Shown: positions 1-8,765, counted from the stretch's first letter. The stretch: 64,000 nt of DNA from Pedobacter sp. ok626 (GCF_900100435.1 NZ_FNEX01000002.1:186001-250000), one strand, 5' to 3'. Numbers and translations are program-made. The notes: generated by a model not told the origin, from the sequence alone.

Positions 1-624
1 TCCGGAAATCGTTTTAATAAAGATACCGGCATTCCAACCAAAATCTTTTGAATTACCTTTGAGCTGCACGGTAGCCTGTTGCCCAGTATTATTGCTATAT
101 GGAACTGCCCTTTGAAGATCTACCTTACCTAAAGCATACACCAAACCGGCACCAATACCAATTTGATCTGTAATCTTTAAACTCAATGTTGGTTGGATAT
201 AAATTGCCTGTAAATCAAGAGAGGTTACCGTAAACTTTCCCGACCAGTCTTCATTCCAGTGCATTGCCCCACCAAATGGAGTATAAACTCCAATCCCGAA
301 TCTCAAGCGATTTTCTGGTGAACCAAAAACGGCATAGGCCGCCGCAGGAGTAGGCACCTTACTTTTATTGTGTTCGGTAATCGAAGAGCCCGTTTGATTA
401 AAGGCCGTTTTAAGCCAGATGCCATTTACGCCCGCTTGTACTCCATTGTTTTTAAGAAAGGAGACTGCGCCCGGATTAAAAAATACCGCGGCTTCATCTA
501 AGGCGAGCCCAGCACCAGCGCCCCCCATTGCTGTTTGTTTTTGTCCCTGGAGATTAACCTGGAATGATTGTGAGAATCCCAATACAGGAATAGCCAGTAA
601 AAAACTTAGTAAAATCTTTTTCAT
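1..624 (-). CDS. OmpP1/FadL/TodX-family outer membrane transport protein (N-terminal part, cut by window edge)
   Basis: Reading leftwards from the ATG at 624-622 gives 208 codons without a stop, and the C-terminus lies outside the window. The product begins with a lipoprotein-free signal peptide (MKKILLSFLLAIPVLGFSQS). The conserved FadL N-terminal signature follows: GQKQTAMGGAGAGLALDEAA, then FFNPGAVSFL. Next come beta-strand repeats such as FGIGVYTPFGG. FadL-family barrels import long-chain fatty acids or other hydrophobic molecules through the outer membrane, and the N-terminal segment plugs the pore. The substrate cannot be read from this fragment. The gene is divergent from the nitroreductase, with 259 bp between the starts. 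Confidence 0.8.
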   Translation of the reverse strand, partial: MKKILLSFLLAIPVLGFSQSFQVNLQGQKQTAMGGAGAGLALDEAAVFFNPGAVSFLKNNGVQAGVNGIWLKTAFNQTGSSITEHNKSKVPTPAAAYAVFGSPENRLRFGIGVYTPFGGAMHWNEDWSGKFTVTSLDLQAIYIQPTLSLKITDQIGIGAGLVYALGKVDLQRAVPYSNNTGQQATVQLKGNSKDFGWNAGIFIKTISG

Positions 625-808
625 TGATCTTAATTTAGGTAGATGATTGATTAGTTGTTTCGTTCTCAAAAGTTTTGCCCTTTTAGATATAACAAGCATT
701 GATAAGTATAAGTTTTACTAATATATAACTATGCATGCATAATAAAAAACATTTTTCATTTAAAAGTCAAAACAGCATCACCTCTATTCAGGGAAACAAT
801 AACATACG

Positions 809-816
809 TACATTTG
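809..816 (+). promoter_or_regulatory. Predicted -7 box (TACATTTG) for the nitroreductase gene
   Basis: TACATTTG matches the Bacteroidota -7 consensus TAnnTTTG and lies about 68 bp before the ATG at 884. No TTTG is found at the ideal -33 distance, so only half of the promoter is supported. Confidence 0.35.
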
Positions 817-883
817 CTAACACTGTTATTTTTTCAACAAAAGAAGCAGTGATTTGATTAAAAAAAGATTTAACTATTAGAAT

Positions 884-1516
884 ATGAGCTTAATAGAAGC
901 ATTAAACTGGCGTTATGCCACAAAAAAAATGAATGGTGAGAAAGTTTCTCAAGATAAAGTTGACCAGATTTTGGCTGCAGCCCGTCTTGCACCGACATCA
1001 TCTGGTTTACAGCCATTTAAAATCATTGTGGTAACCAATCCTGAATTAAAAGAAAAAATTAAAGCCGTAGCTTATGGCCAACAGCAAATTACCGATGCAT
1101 CACATGTTTTGATCTTTGCCGCTTGGGATAATTACACTGAAGAACGCATCAGATCTGTGTTCTCTTACACCAACAACGAAAGAGGCGTACCAGAGTCTGC
1201 AACAGCCGATTATGTAAACAACTTAATTGGAATATACACAAACAGAACGGCTGAAGAGAATTTTCATCATGCTGCAAAACAAGCTTACATCGGTTTCGGT
1301 GTAGCCCTGGCAGAAGCTGCACTCCTAAAAGTAGATGCTACTCCCATGGAAGGTTTTGAATCTGCAAAATTAGATGAGTTATTAGGTTTAAAAGCTCAAG
1401 GTTTACGCAGTACGACTATTCTGCCTCTTGGCTACAGAGACGAAGCTGGGGATTGGTTGGTAAACTTGAAAAAAGTTAGGACTCCTTTGGAGAACTTTGT
1501 AACTGAAATTAAGTAA
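884..1516 (+). CDS. NAD(P)H-dependent FMN oxidoreductase, nitroreductase family
   Basis: 210 aa, the usual length for NfsB-like nitroreductases. The N-terminus has the family pattern: RYATKKM, then LAAARLAPTSSGLQPF, which forms part of the FMN phosphate and flavin-binding site. The C-terminus carries ILPLGYRDEAGDW, the glycine-rich segment near the flavin. These homodimeric cytosolic flavoenzymes reduce nitroaromatics, quinones or other electrophiles with NAD(P)H, but the physiological substrate is not predictable. The gene is monocistronic, with its own predicted promoter and a terminator directly downstream. The ATG at 884 is the first plausible start. Confidence 0.88.
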   Translation: MSLIEALNWRYATKKMNGEKVSQDKVDQILAAARLAPTSSGLQPFKIIVVTNPELKEKIKAVAYGQQQITDASHVLIFAAWDNYTEERIRSVFSYTNNERGVPESATADYVNNLIGIYTNRTAEENFHHAAKQAYIGFGVALAEAALLKVDATPMEGFESAKLDELLGLKAQGLRSTTILPLGYRDEAGDWLVNLKKVRTPLENFVTEIK

Positions 1517-1535
1517 AAAAACACAGTTTATAAGA

Positions 1536-1574
1536 AACCGTTTCATAATCCGTTTATGGAACGGTTTTTTTTAT
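1536..1574 (+). terminator. Rho-independent terminator after the nitroreductase gene
   Basis: AACCGTT and AACGGTT arms, extended by CATAA/TTATG, form a hairpin followed by eight T residues. Confidence 0.8.
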
Positions 1575-1634
1575 TCTAATTTTCTTACCCCCTTTCAACT
1601 GTCAAAAAGTGTTAAAGATGCAAGCTTGTTAACC

Positions 1635-1655
1635 TATTCATTTATGAAATGAATA
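1635..1655. repeat. 9-bp inverted repeat upstream of the MG2/plug protein gene
   Basis: TATTCATTT and AAATGAATA are perfect inverted arms separated by ATG. The repeat ends 35 bp before the start codon at 1690 and could be an operator or a leader hairpin. Confidence 0.4.
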
Positions 1656-1689
1656 TATTAGCAATATTAATTGTATACAACCATTTTTG

Positions 1690-4416
1690 ATGAGATTTAT
1701 AAAATTTGCAATTGCCCTTATAATACTTTCGACTGCTCTGCAGCTTTCAGCTCTTGCGCAGCAGGACAGTGTCGTTTTAGACAACATTTTAAAAAAGACT
1801 AAAAAGGTAAACGACGAGCGCCCCGTAGAAAAGGTGTATCTCCATTTCGATAAACCATATTATAGCGTTGCAGACACGATGTGGTTTAAAGCCTATTTAA
1901 CAATGGAACAAAATCTTCCCTCACTGTTAAGTAAAATAGTATATGTAGATGTCATCAACAACAAAGATTCGCTGATACAAACTATAAAGCTTCCTGTAGT
2001 TGGAGGCGTAGCAGCGGGATATATTCCACTTAGTCCCGGCACTTATCAACAAGGTAATTACTACGTTAAAGCCTATACTATGTGGATGTTAAACTTTAGC
2101 GATGACTATTTCTTTAGTAAAACGATTCCTATTGGAGAGGCTATTGAGAAACAGATCAATACCCTACTCAGTTATAAGACCACAGAAACGGACAAAACCC
2201 AGGTTATCGATGCCGTTATACAGTTTAAAAACCGAGACAATCAAATTCAGGCCAATAAAATAGTAAACTGGAGGGTTCTATCAAATTACGATGTGGTAGC
2301 CAAGGGCAAGGGCACCACAGATCAAAGTGGTTTCTTAAGGATAAAGATAGATCCCCGAAAAAGCGACAAAATTAAAATTGGCGAACTGATTACCGATATT
2401 AACATTACGGAGAAGGGGGTGGTTACTTCTACTTTTAAACTTAAACCAACCACAGCTGCAGCTTACGATCTCCAGTTTTTCCCTGAGGGTGGAGAACTCA
2501 TCGCTGGAATTGCTTCCCGAATTGGCTTTAAAGCGATAAATGGAAATGGTTCAGGTATTGAATTAAAAGGTTCGGTAGTTGACAACAGTGGTACTAAACT
2601 CAGCGACTTCAGTTCTACTCATTTGGGTATGGGTTCTTTTTATATCAATGCTGAAGCTGGAAAAACTTATAAAGCCAATGTCACCTTTAGTGATGGCACA
2701 ACTAAAAGTTTCGATTTACCAAAAACACTTGAATCAGGAATAGTAGCGCAGGTTAACAATACAGATTCACTGCTATTTAACTTAAAGATAGTGGCCAATG
2801 ATGCTTATTTTGAAGCCAATAAGAACAAAAACCTATTCATCGTAGCCACCAATGGCACAGTGGTTTATTATGCTGCCAAAACAAAATTAAACAGCCAGGT
2901 AACTGCAGCCAAAATCCCTAAAGACAAGTTTCCTGCGGGCATAGTTCAAATTACCCTATTCTCTGAAACAGGCGAGCCTGTAAGTGAAAGACTTGCCTTC
3001 AACTACCAACCACACGGAATAAAACTATCCTTAAAAACTGACCTTGCGACTTATAAACCTCGTCAAAAAGTTAAACTAGCGGTAACAGCGAAGAACGGAG
3101 CTCAATTTGCAGACGGGAATTTCTCTATTGCGGTAACAGATGAGCAAAAAGTACCTGTTGATGAAAATTCGGAAATCACTATTTTAAGCTCATTACTGCT
3201 TACGTCTGAATTAAAAGGATATATCGAAAAGCCCAATTATTATTTTAATAAAACAAACGCCAAAAAATTAGCTGATTTAGATGTATTGATGCTTACGCAA
3301 GGCTTTCGCCGATATGCATATAAAGAGATTCTTGCTGGTAAATTCCCACCAATTACCTTTTTACCAGAGCAGAGTATGGCGCTAACCGGTACTTTAAGAG
3401 ATCGTACGGGTATGCCAGTAAGAAAAGGTAATTTACGATTAACTGTACCAGGTACTAGAATTGGTGTTGAAACCATCACTAGCCCATCTGGAATTTTTGC
3501 TTTTCAAAACCTTAATTTCCCTGATTCATCAGAAGTGGTGATTAGTGCGAAATACAATCCCAATGGAAATAATCTAATGGTTTTATTGGATGGTCAACCT
3601 GCGCCACAGATTGGCAAAAACCCCTATCCTGCGCAAGAGGTAACCAATATCGACAGTACTTTATCGGCATACCTGAACAACAGTAAAAGACAATACAGCT
3701 ATTTACGTCAGCTTAAGGAAGTAAAAATTGAAGGGGCAAAAGCGAAAAGACCGAGCCATGCTGATTATCCAGCGCTTTCGGGTTTAAGCTCTATTTCAGG
3801 AACCTTAATAGAAGGCGATCGTTTTAAAGATTGCAACATGCTAACCATGTGTCTGCAGACTATGGCTACAGGACTTATTTTTTACGAGAACAACTTTTAT
3901 GTAAACAGAGATTACCAACAAGGCAGTCGCGTACCGGTACAAATCTTCTTAAATGGCATGCCAATCGATTATTTTGGACTTGCCAGCGTCCAATCGTCTG
4001 AGGTAGAAAACGTAGAGGTGTTTACTAAAGATGAATTGGGTACGGTAAACAGAATGTACAATACGAATGGTGTATTGGTGATCAATACCAAGAAAGCTCC
4101 AAAAGGCACAAAAATGAGTATGGAGGAGTTTAAAAAGTTAATTCCTGATCCAAGTGTACTTAAAATCAGACCTAAGGGCTACAGTAAGCAACGTGAATTT
4201 TACTCACCTAAATACGTGAATGCTGCTGCAACTTATAATTTTAACGATTTACGCAGTACGATCTACTGGAACCCTAAAGTGATGACAACTGCTGATGGAG
4301 GCCTATCATTAGAATACTACAATGCAGATGGCAAGGGTACTTATAAAGCGGTTATTGAAGGTGTCGATAAAAACGGGAACGTCGGCCGCTTTGTTTACCG
4401 TTATACAGTCAAATAA
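1690..4416 (+). CDS. Secreted MG2-domain protein with C-terminal TonB-receptor plug-like domain
   Basis: 908 aa from the ATG at 1690; a TTG just before it would only add one residue. A signal peptide covers about residues 1-24 and ends ALAQ. Then comes the macroglobulin MG2-type motif VYLHFDKPYYSVADTMWFKA, followed by several beta-sandwich modules. A carboxypeptidase-regulatory-like segment (LTGTLRDRTGMPVRKGNLRL) lies near residue 560. At about 690-800 there is a plug-like domain with VQIFLNGMP, SEVENVEVFT and YNTNGVLVINTKK. Similar proteins are common in Sphingobacteriaceae and are presumed periplasmic or outer-membrane associated. There is no transmembrane barrel, so it is not itself a TonB-dependent receptor. 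Its function is unknown. Confidence 0.72.
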   Translation: MRFIKFAIALIILSTALQLSALAQQDSVVLDNILKKTKKVNDERPVEKVYLHFDKPYYSVADTMWFKAYLTMEQNLPSLLSKIVYVDVINNKDSLIQTIKLPVVGGVAAGYIPLSPGTYQQGNYYVKAYTMWMLNFSDDYFFSKTIPIGEAIEKQINTLLSYKTTETDKTQVIDAVIQFKNRDNQIQANKIVNWRVLSNYDVVAKGKGTTDQSGFLRIKIDPRKSDKIKIGELITDINITEKGVVTSTFKLKPTTAAAYDLQFFPEGGELIAGIASRIGFKAINGNGSGIELKGSVVDNSGTKLSDFSSTHLGMGSFYINAEAGKTYKANVTFSDGTTKSFDLPKTLESGIVAQVNNTDSLLFNLKIVANDAYFEANKNKNLFIVATNGTVVYYAAKTKLNSQVTAAKIPKDKFPAGIVQITLFSETGEPVSERLAFNYQPHGIKLSLKTDLATYKPRQKVKLAVTAKNGAQFADGNFSIAVTDEQKVPVDENSEITILSSLLLTSELKGYIEKPNYYFNKTNAKKLADLDVLMLTQGFRRYAYKEILAGKFPPITFLPEQSMALTGTLRDRTGMPVRKGNLRLTVPGTRIGVETITSPSGIFAFQNLNFPDSSEVVISAKYNPNGNNLMVLLDGQPAPQIGKNPYPAQEVTNIDSTLSAYLNNSKRQYSYLRQLKEVKIEGAKAKRPSHADYPALSGLSSISGTLIEGDRFKDCNMLTMCLQTMATGLIFYENNFYVNRDYQQGSRVPVQIFLNGMPIDYFGLASVQSSEVENVEVFTKDELGTVNRMYNTNGVLVINTKKAPKGTKMSMEEFKKLIPDPSVLKIRPKGYSKQREFYSPKYVNAAATYNFNDLRSTIYWNPKVMTTADGGLSLEYYNADGKGTYKAVIEGVDKNGNVGRFVYRYTVK

Positions 4417-4443
4417 GCATAGCTACTTAAGTAGCATTTAAAT

Positions 4444-4480
4444 AAATAAGGGGGCTATTTACTAGTCCCCTTATTTGTTT
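4444..4480. terminator. Bidirectional terminator between convergent genes
   Basis: AAATAAGGGG and CCCCTTATTT form a hairpin with A- and T-rich flanks. It sits between the plus-strand MG2 gene and the end of the minus-strand PspC gene. Confidence 0.7.
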
Positions 4481-6020
4481 AATCTTCTTTTTTCTCTTTC
4501 TCAAACTTACATTTAACACCTGTATCTGTCATGATCCAGGAGGTATATTCCGCCCCCTTCTCCCGCTCACAATCCCAATAATTATACCCACCTTTAAGGT
4601 ATCTGTAAAATTCATTACTAATCTGAACCTCTGTTCCAACCGGAATGCTTAAAGTAAGTTCTACCTCTTGTCCCCGCCAGTTGCTCATCTTTGGTATATG
4701 TAAAACCGGACTAAAGCTTAAAGTTGCCCCCTCCTGTAAAAAATCATAGTGAATATTTTGAGCATTTTTTAAAGCTACTTCAAAAGTTTTGCCTCTCGAT
4801 TTAAAATTAGTACTTAAAGAGACCTTACCGTCGGTGCTTTTTTCAATTTTAAAACTGATACTTCTTGGGCTGTTAAAATCATCATCTCTGCTATTCAATA
4901 TCTTTCTGCCTTTATAACGCGCAGGATCTATTCGGTAATTTAAACTATCTTCCTTCGTAAAAAACCGCTCCATATTTATATTTAATGAATAAACAGGATG
5001 AACCTTTAATGGGGTTGTCTGCGCAAATTCTGCACCTTCTTTAAATTCAGTTGAAACCTTTGCTACATAATAGATTCCCGTTACCACAGCACCCAACCAA
5101 ATTAACAACAACCCATAGGATAGTACTTTATTAATAGGCCGGCCATTAAAACCTACACGTATTGAAAACAGGATCAGTGCCAATAATGGAATAATCAGCA
5201 CAATAAAAACGGCAACTGTCATTGCAAACAAGTATTCCTCATTCACCATGCTGATAGGAAAATAGTTGTGCACGTCCGAATTCCAAAAACCTAAGAAAGC
5301 AGCGAGTGCAACAATTGTCCCCAACAAAAAGAACGATGCGAAAACCACTATCGACCCAACAATAATTTTAAAGATCACCTTACCGGTACCTTGCAAAAAC
5401 TCACCCATCGCCTGAATAAAACCAGCAATAAAACCACGTGATTGTTCAGCAAATGGATGCAGAGAACTATTCGCAAATCCCTTCAAGTTAGTTTCCTCTC
5501 CACGCATTTCCATTTTCTCTATTCTCGTTTTTGCCTTAGGCACCATAATCCAGAAGATGATGTAAACCAGCAGTCCTGACCCAAATATAAACATGGTAAG
5601 GAACGTGAATAATCTTACCCATTTGGCTTCGATGTCCAGGTAATGTCCTAAACCAGCACAAACACCTGCAACCATCGCCTGATCGGTATCCCTATATAAT
5701 TTTTTAATTGGATTATACTCAGGACCTGAGATTTGCTCTTCTGGCGATTCTTCTGATGTTTCGAAGTCCTTTACAGATCCCATCTGTTGAATAACAGACT
5801 GAACATCGTCTACATTAATCACTTGCTTCTGTTGAGCAGAGAGCTTTTCTGCGAACATTTCTGCGATACGGTTCTCAATATCTGTTACAATTTCAAAGTC
5901 ATCTGCGTTTTTTGAAAAATGCTGTTTCACCTCATTTAAATAAACGGTGAGTATTTCGTAGGCATCCTCTTCAATGTGAATGATCGAGTTGCCGATATTT
6001 ATGTTGTGTGTCTTCTTCAT
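4479..6020 (-). CDS. PspC-domain membrane protein
   Basis: 513 aa. Residues 1-100 form a soluble helical region with a predicted helical-bundle character (HIEEDAYEILTVYLNEVKQH). Residues 104-164 are a classical PspC domain: KKLYRDTDQAMVAGVCAGLG, then an amphipathic and transmembrane hairpin ending FWIMVPKAKT. Three to four further hydrophobic segments follow at about 210-345, then a C-terminal domain of roughly 170 residues rich in beta strands. PspC domains are inner-membrane elements of envelope stress responses, and the specific partner here is unknown. Its ATG overlaps the stop of padR (ATGA, 4 bp), so the two are translationally coupled and this is probably the PadR-controlled target. 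Confidence 0.85.
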   Translation of the reverse strand: MKKTHNINIGNSIIHIEEDAYEILTVYLNEVKQHFSKNADDFEIVTDIENRIAEMFAEKLSAQQKQVINVDDVQSVIQQMGSVKDFETSEESPEEQISGPEYNPIKKLYRDTDQAMVAGVCAGLGHYLDIEAKWVRLFTFLTMFIFGSGLLVYIIFWIMVPKAKTRIEKMEMRGEETNLKGFANSSLHPFAEQSRGFIAGFIQAMGEFLQGTGKVIFKIIVGSIVVFASFFLLGTIVALAAFLGFWNSDVHNYFPISMVNEEYLFAMTVAVFIVLIIPLLALILFSIRVGFNGRPINKVLSYGLLLIWLGAVVTGIYYVAKVSTEFKEGAEFAQTTPLKVHPVYSLNINMERFFTKEDSLNYRIDPARYKGRKILNSRDDDFNSPRSISFKIEKSTDGKVSLSTNFKSRGKTFEVALKNAQNIHYDFLQEGATLSFSPVLHIPKMSNWRGQEVELTLSIPVGTEVQISNEFYRYLKGGYNYWDCEREKGAEYTSWIMTDTGVKCKFEKEKKED

Positions 6021-6385
6021 GATTCGGTTTGATTAATTGGTCCTTTTGATTCCTGATCCGCTACTTTTTTAGAAGTATTAATGGCATAAGCCAGCTCTTG
6101 CCAAGTCGTATCAAGCTGTTTTAAAATGGCTTTTCCATCTTCAGTGAGCATGTAGTATTTACGTGGTGGCCCCGAAGTAGACTCTTGCCAATTATAGCTC
6201 AACAAACCGTTGTTCTTTAAGCGGGTAAGTAATGGGTAGAGCGTTCCCTCAACTACGAGGAGTTTTGCCTGTTTTAATTCCGCGATAATATCCGAAGCAT
6301 AAATCTCGCCCCTTGATATAATAAGCAGCACACAGTATTCAAGTATGCCCTTTCGCATTTGCGTTTGCGTATTTTCTGCTATCAT
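6017..6385 (-). CDS. PadR-family transcriptional regulator
   Basis: 122 aa, the usual length of a subfamily-2 PadR protein. It contains the PadR winged-helix pattern: RKGILEYCVLLIIS, then EGTLYPLLTRLKNNGLLSY, then GPPRKYYMLTEDG, followed by a C-terminal dimerisation helix. PadR proteins usually repress their own operon and respond to envelope or small-molecule stress. The gene overlaps the PspC gene downstream by 4 bp, a widespread padR-pspC pairing in Bacteroidota, so autoregulation of the operon is likely. The start is the ATG at 6385, only 4 nt after a -7 box. Confidence 0.9.
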   Translation of the reverse strand: MIAENTQTQMRKGILEYCVLLIISRGEIYASDIIAELKQAKLLVVEGTLYPLLTRLKNNGLLSYNWQESTSGPPRKYYMLTEDGKAILKQLDTTWQELAYAINTSKKVADQESKGPINQTES

Positions 6386-6389
6386 AATA

Positions 6390-6397
6390 CAAAGTTA
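6390..6397 (-). promoter_or_regulatory. Predicted -7 box (TAACTTTG) for padR-pspC
   Basis: On the minus strand TAACTTTG matches TAnnTTTG exactly and ends 4 nt before the padR ATG, so the message would be leaderless or nearly so. The AT-rich region 6398-6434 just upstream holds ATGT/ACAT elements and the palindrome ATAGTACTAT (6425-6434), possible PadR contacts. Confidence 0.45.
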
Positions 6398-6621
6398 TAT
6401 GTTTTATACAGTAATATGCAATACATAGTACTATAAAAAGAGCAAATAAAGTTTTATGAGTCTGATTATCAGTACAATAATTTACATAGAATTTACAATT
6501 TTAAGGAGAATCTTTACAGAAAATAAGAAAAAATGGAAATTATGAACATTTCGACATTTTTGAGATTTTGTGGCGCAGAGTTTGCCAATCTCTAAGCACA
6601 TCAATCAAATTACATCTATCT

Positions 6622-6780
6622 ATGTTGATCAAATTGAATTCCGTTCTTCAAATCTTTGCCAGGCAAAAGGAAGAAAAAGCAGCACACCATTTAACCAGAA
6701 AAGAATGGATTAATGTAGATCGAATTGTAATGATCATACTGATTCTAAGCGTCATAATTGGCGCCATTATTTTCTCTTAA
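6622..6780 (+). CDS. Hypothetical 52-aa single-pass membrane protein
   Basis: Using the ATG at 6622 gives a 52-aa product with a charged N-terminal half (FARQKEEKAAHHLTRKEW) and a C-terminal transmembrane helix (IVMIILILSVIIGAIIF). The longer reading begins at a TTG at 6568 and adds sequence that does not look protein-like. The membrane helix and the stop directly after it favour a real small protein. No family was recognised, and no good ribosome site or promoter was found. It lies between the padR operon and the DisA_N-like gene. Confidence 0.45.
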   Translation: MLIKLNSVLQIFARQKEEKAAHHLTRKEWINVDRIVMIILILSVIIGAIIFS

Positions 6781-6790
6781 AGCTTATAAT

Positions 6791-7933
6791 TTAAAGTAGT
6801 AAGGTGTCTATCCGATGTGCCTGAACCCGATTTTGTATTGTGGACCAGGTATAGATGGTAAAATGCCCATCCTGCGAGGCCACCAAGGCAGTAGCGTCTC
6901 TTTGATCATGGACAAACTGGGCGGCAGAAAGATGCCTGGTTCCGCCTACTTTTGCAGGGTGCATCACCACCGCCGATCCTCCATAAATGGGCTCTGAGAA
7001 AGACAGTTCATCAATGTTTTCTTTGCCTTTTGCCCGACCTATTTTGGCACCAAAGGCTAACAATTCGTACTCATTGCTGATCACAGTTGCCCCATCCACA
7101 GCTGTAAGCCCGGCAAGATGTTCTACTTCACGTTTTAATGCAGTTTGCCAAAAAATCTGACTGGCTTCTTTTCTGTCCTGTTGCAACAATTTAGATAAAC
7201 CGGTAAAAGAAGGTTGGATCCCATATTGGATGGGCTTTATAATAGACTGAAGCCAATTCCTTGTCTCATTGGGTACAACCAACAAGGTTCCCCCACGACC
7301 GTGTGCCCGCATAGAAACCGCCAATTGGATCAATACATTCACAGAATCATTCCAATACGATGGTGCGGTAAGATCAAGAAGCGACATGAGCATTGGCGGA
7401 CAGTCTGGTACATTAGTATGATTACCATCTACCATCTTTACCTGATCACCCTTAAGTACTGCTATGTTGGTAAACTTTCCGAAGCCATAAATTCTGCGGT
7501 GTTTAATCACTAGCAATGCCGGCTCGGAAACATCGAGTACAAAACAAAAATTAGGAATACTTACCGTAGTTCCCCATACATACAATTCTCCCTCCTCTAT
7601 CCAAATCCCAAGGTGAATACCTGCTCGCTCCACTCCTGGAGCAATTTTAGTTAAGGTACCAGGGTTTAATGGCAGTCGCTGTTTAAATAGCAAAGGATTA
7701 CCTGCTTGTTCTGGTGGCAAAAAGGCAAGAGATATTTTTGGAGAATGTCCTTCTTCTTTACGCAAACTAGCCCAAAAGGTCGCATCAATAATTGCCTCAA
7801 CAACATTTGCCGTGGGCAATGGTGCAAGGTCTTCTTCACCGCTCTCAGTGGCCGCAGCGAGGTGCTGCGCAAAAATCGCTTCCACTTTTGGTGCTATAAT
7901 TCTTGCTGCCTGATACGTTGTACGGTAAATCAT
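6791..7933 (-). CDS. DisA_N-like putative diadenylate cyclase with N-terminal DACNV-type sensor domain
   Basis: 380 aa, soluble. The C-terminal half (about 195-370) follows the DisA_N diadenylate cyclase pattern. It has a helix VNVLIQLAVSMRAHGRGGTL, then VDGATVI with the DGA motif at 280-282, then an AFGAKI strand. GTRHLSAAQF (GTRH at 331-334) follows, and then SQDGHF. Known enzymes make c-di-AMP from two ATP and carry GTRHRAA, whereas here the last Arg of the RHR motif is Leu335. The N-terminal half (about 1-190) resembles the putative DACNV sensor domain. This differs from the membrane-bound CdaA typical of the phylum. Activity is an inference. The gene is divergent from a DtxR-type regulator, 124 bp away. 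Confidence 0.65.
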   Translation of the reverse strand: MIYRTTYQAARIIAPKVEAIFAQHLAAATESGEEDLAPLPTANVVEAIIDATFWASLRKEEGHSPKISLAFLPPEQAGNPLLFKQRLPLNPGTLTKIAPGVERAGIHLGIWIEEGELYVWGTTVSIPNFCFVLDVSEPALLVIKHRRIYGFGKFTNIAVLKGDQVKMVDGNHTNVPDCPPMLMSLLDLTAPSYWNDSVNVLIQLAVSMRAHGRGGTLLVVPNETRNWLQSIIKPIQYGIQPSFTGLSKLLQQDRKEASQIFWQTALKREVEHLAGLTAVDGATVISNEYELLAFGAKIGRAKGKENIDELSFSEPIYGGSAVVMHPAKVGGTRHLSAAQFVHDQRDATALVASQDGHFTIYTWSTIQNRVQAHRIDTLLL

Positions 7934-8045
7934 GCCATAAAGTTAATTGATTTAGAGCAAAGAACCACATCATTTAATTGTCAATCTAATGCCCGGGCCC
8001 CTCCGCTATTTTCTGACTACCGAAACATATTAAAAACTATTTATC

Positions 8046-8053
8046 TAAGTTTG
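8046..8053 (+). promoter_or_regulatory. Predicted -7 box (TAAGTTTG) for the DtxR-type regulator
   Basis: An exact TAnnTTTG match ends 4 nt before the ATG at 8058, implying a leaderless or near-leaderless transcript. No matching -33 box was found. Confidence 0.42.
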
Positions 8054-8057
8054 CAAG

Positions 8058-8720
8058 ATGCTATCTTATACAGAAGAAAACTATTTAAAAGCACTATTGA
8101 TGCTCAGCTTCCAGAATGAAGAGAAGCCAGAAGTGGGCACAAATGAAATGGCAGCTTATTTAGGTGTAAAGCCGGCTACCGCTACAGACATGCTTAAAAA
8201 GCTGAAAGAGAAGGAGCTAGTGATTTATGAGAAGTATGGCAAAATTCTACTTTCCGACCTAGGTAGAAAAAAGGCTACTGCCATATTGAGAAAACATAGA
8301 CTATGGGAAACCTTTTTATATAAAAAACTAGATTTCAGCTGGGATGAGGTACATGAGGTAGCAGAACAACTTGAACATATTCAGTCAGAAAAACTGGTCA
8401 ACAAGTTGGAAGAATATCTTGACTTCCCTGAATTTGATCCGCATGGTGACCCAATTCCGAAGGCCAATGGCGACATCCCTTCCATTGATAAAACCTTACT
8501 ATCGGCAGTAACGATTGGCGAAGGATGTAAAGTTGTTGCTGTAAAAGATACCTCTACTTTGTTTCTTCAATATCTTGAAAAACTTAAGATTACCATCGGC
8601 ACCAATATCAAAGTCACAGAAGTAATAGATTTTGATGGATCGCTAAACATTCAAATAGAAAATGCCCCAATCAGGAGCGTTTCTATGAAGTTTGCTGATA
8701 GCCTTTTTGTAAAGAGATAG
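8058..8720 (+). CDS. DtxR/MntR-family metal-dependent transcriptional regulator
   Basis: 220 aa with three parts: an N-terminal winged helix (YTEENYLKALLML, then VKPATATDMLKKLKEKELV), a metal-binding and dimerisation domain (KHRLWETFL, then HEVAEQLEHI with the H/E metal ligands), and a C-terminal FeoA/SH3-like domain at about 150-215. Proteins of this family repress Mn or Fe uptake genes when loaded with metal. The FeoA-like domain and length match the iron/manganese regulators of Bacteroidota. A distant feoAB operon (26.5-28.9 kb) could be a target, but no DtxR-type palindrome was visible there. The gene lies 45 bp before the DUF2130 gene, which has its own -7 box. Confidence 0.87.
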   Translation: MLSYTEENYLKALLMLSFQNEEKPEVGTNEMAAYLGVKPATATDMLKKLKEKELVIYEKYGKILLSDLGRKKATAILRKHRLWETFLYKKLDFSWDEVHEVAEQLEHIQSEKLVNKLEEYLDFPEFDPHGDPIPKANGDIPSIDKTLLSAVTIGEGCKVVAVKDTSTLFLQYLEKLKITIGTNIKVTEVIDFDGSLNIQIENAPIRSVSMKFADSLFVKR

Positions 8721-8723
8721 TCG

Positions 8724-8731
8724 TAAATTTG
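8724..8731 (+). promoter_or_regulatory. Predicted -7 box (TAAATTTG) for the DUF2130 gene
   Basis: An exact TAnnTTTG match starts just after the stop of the DtxR-type regulator, 34 bp before the ATG at 8766. No TTTG lies at the ideal upstream spacing. Confidence 0.35.
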
Positions 8732-8765
8732 TCCAAACCCATTAAAAACCAACAATACACAATCT

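Noticed and set aside
419..646. 75-aa plus-strand frame at the left edge
   Set aside because: Antisense to the FadL-type gene, whose signal peptide and N-terminal signature are clear.
7706..8119. 137-aa open frame on the plus strand across the DisA_N-like gene and into the regulator
   Set aside because: It runs antisense to a gene with clear motifs and overlaps the real metalloregulator start; its sequence has no family features.
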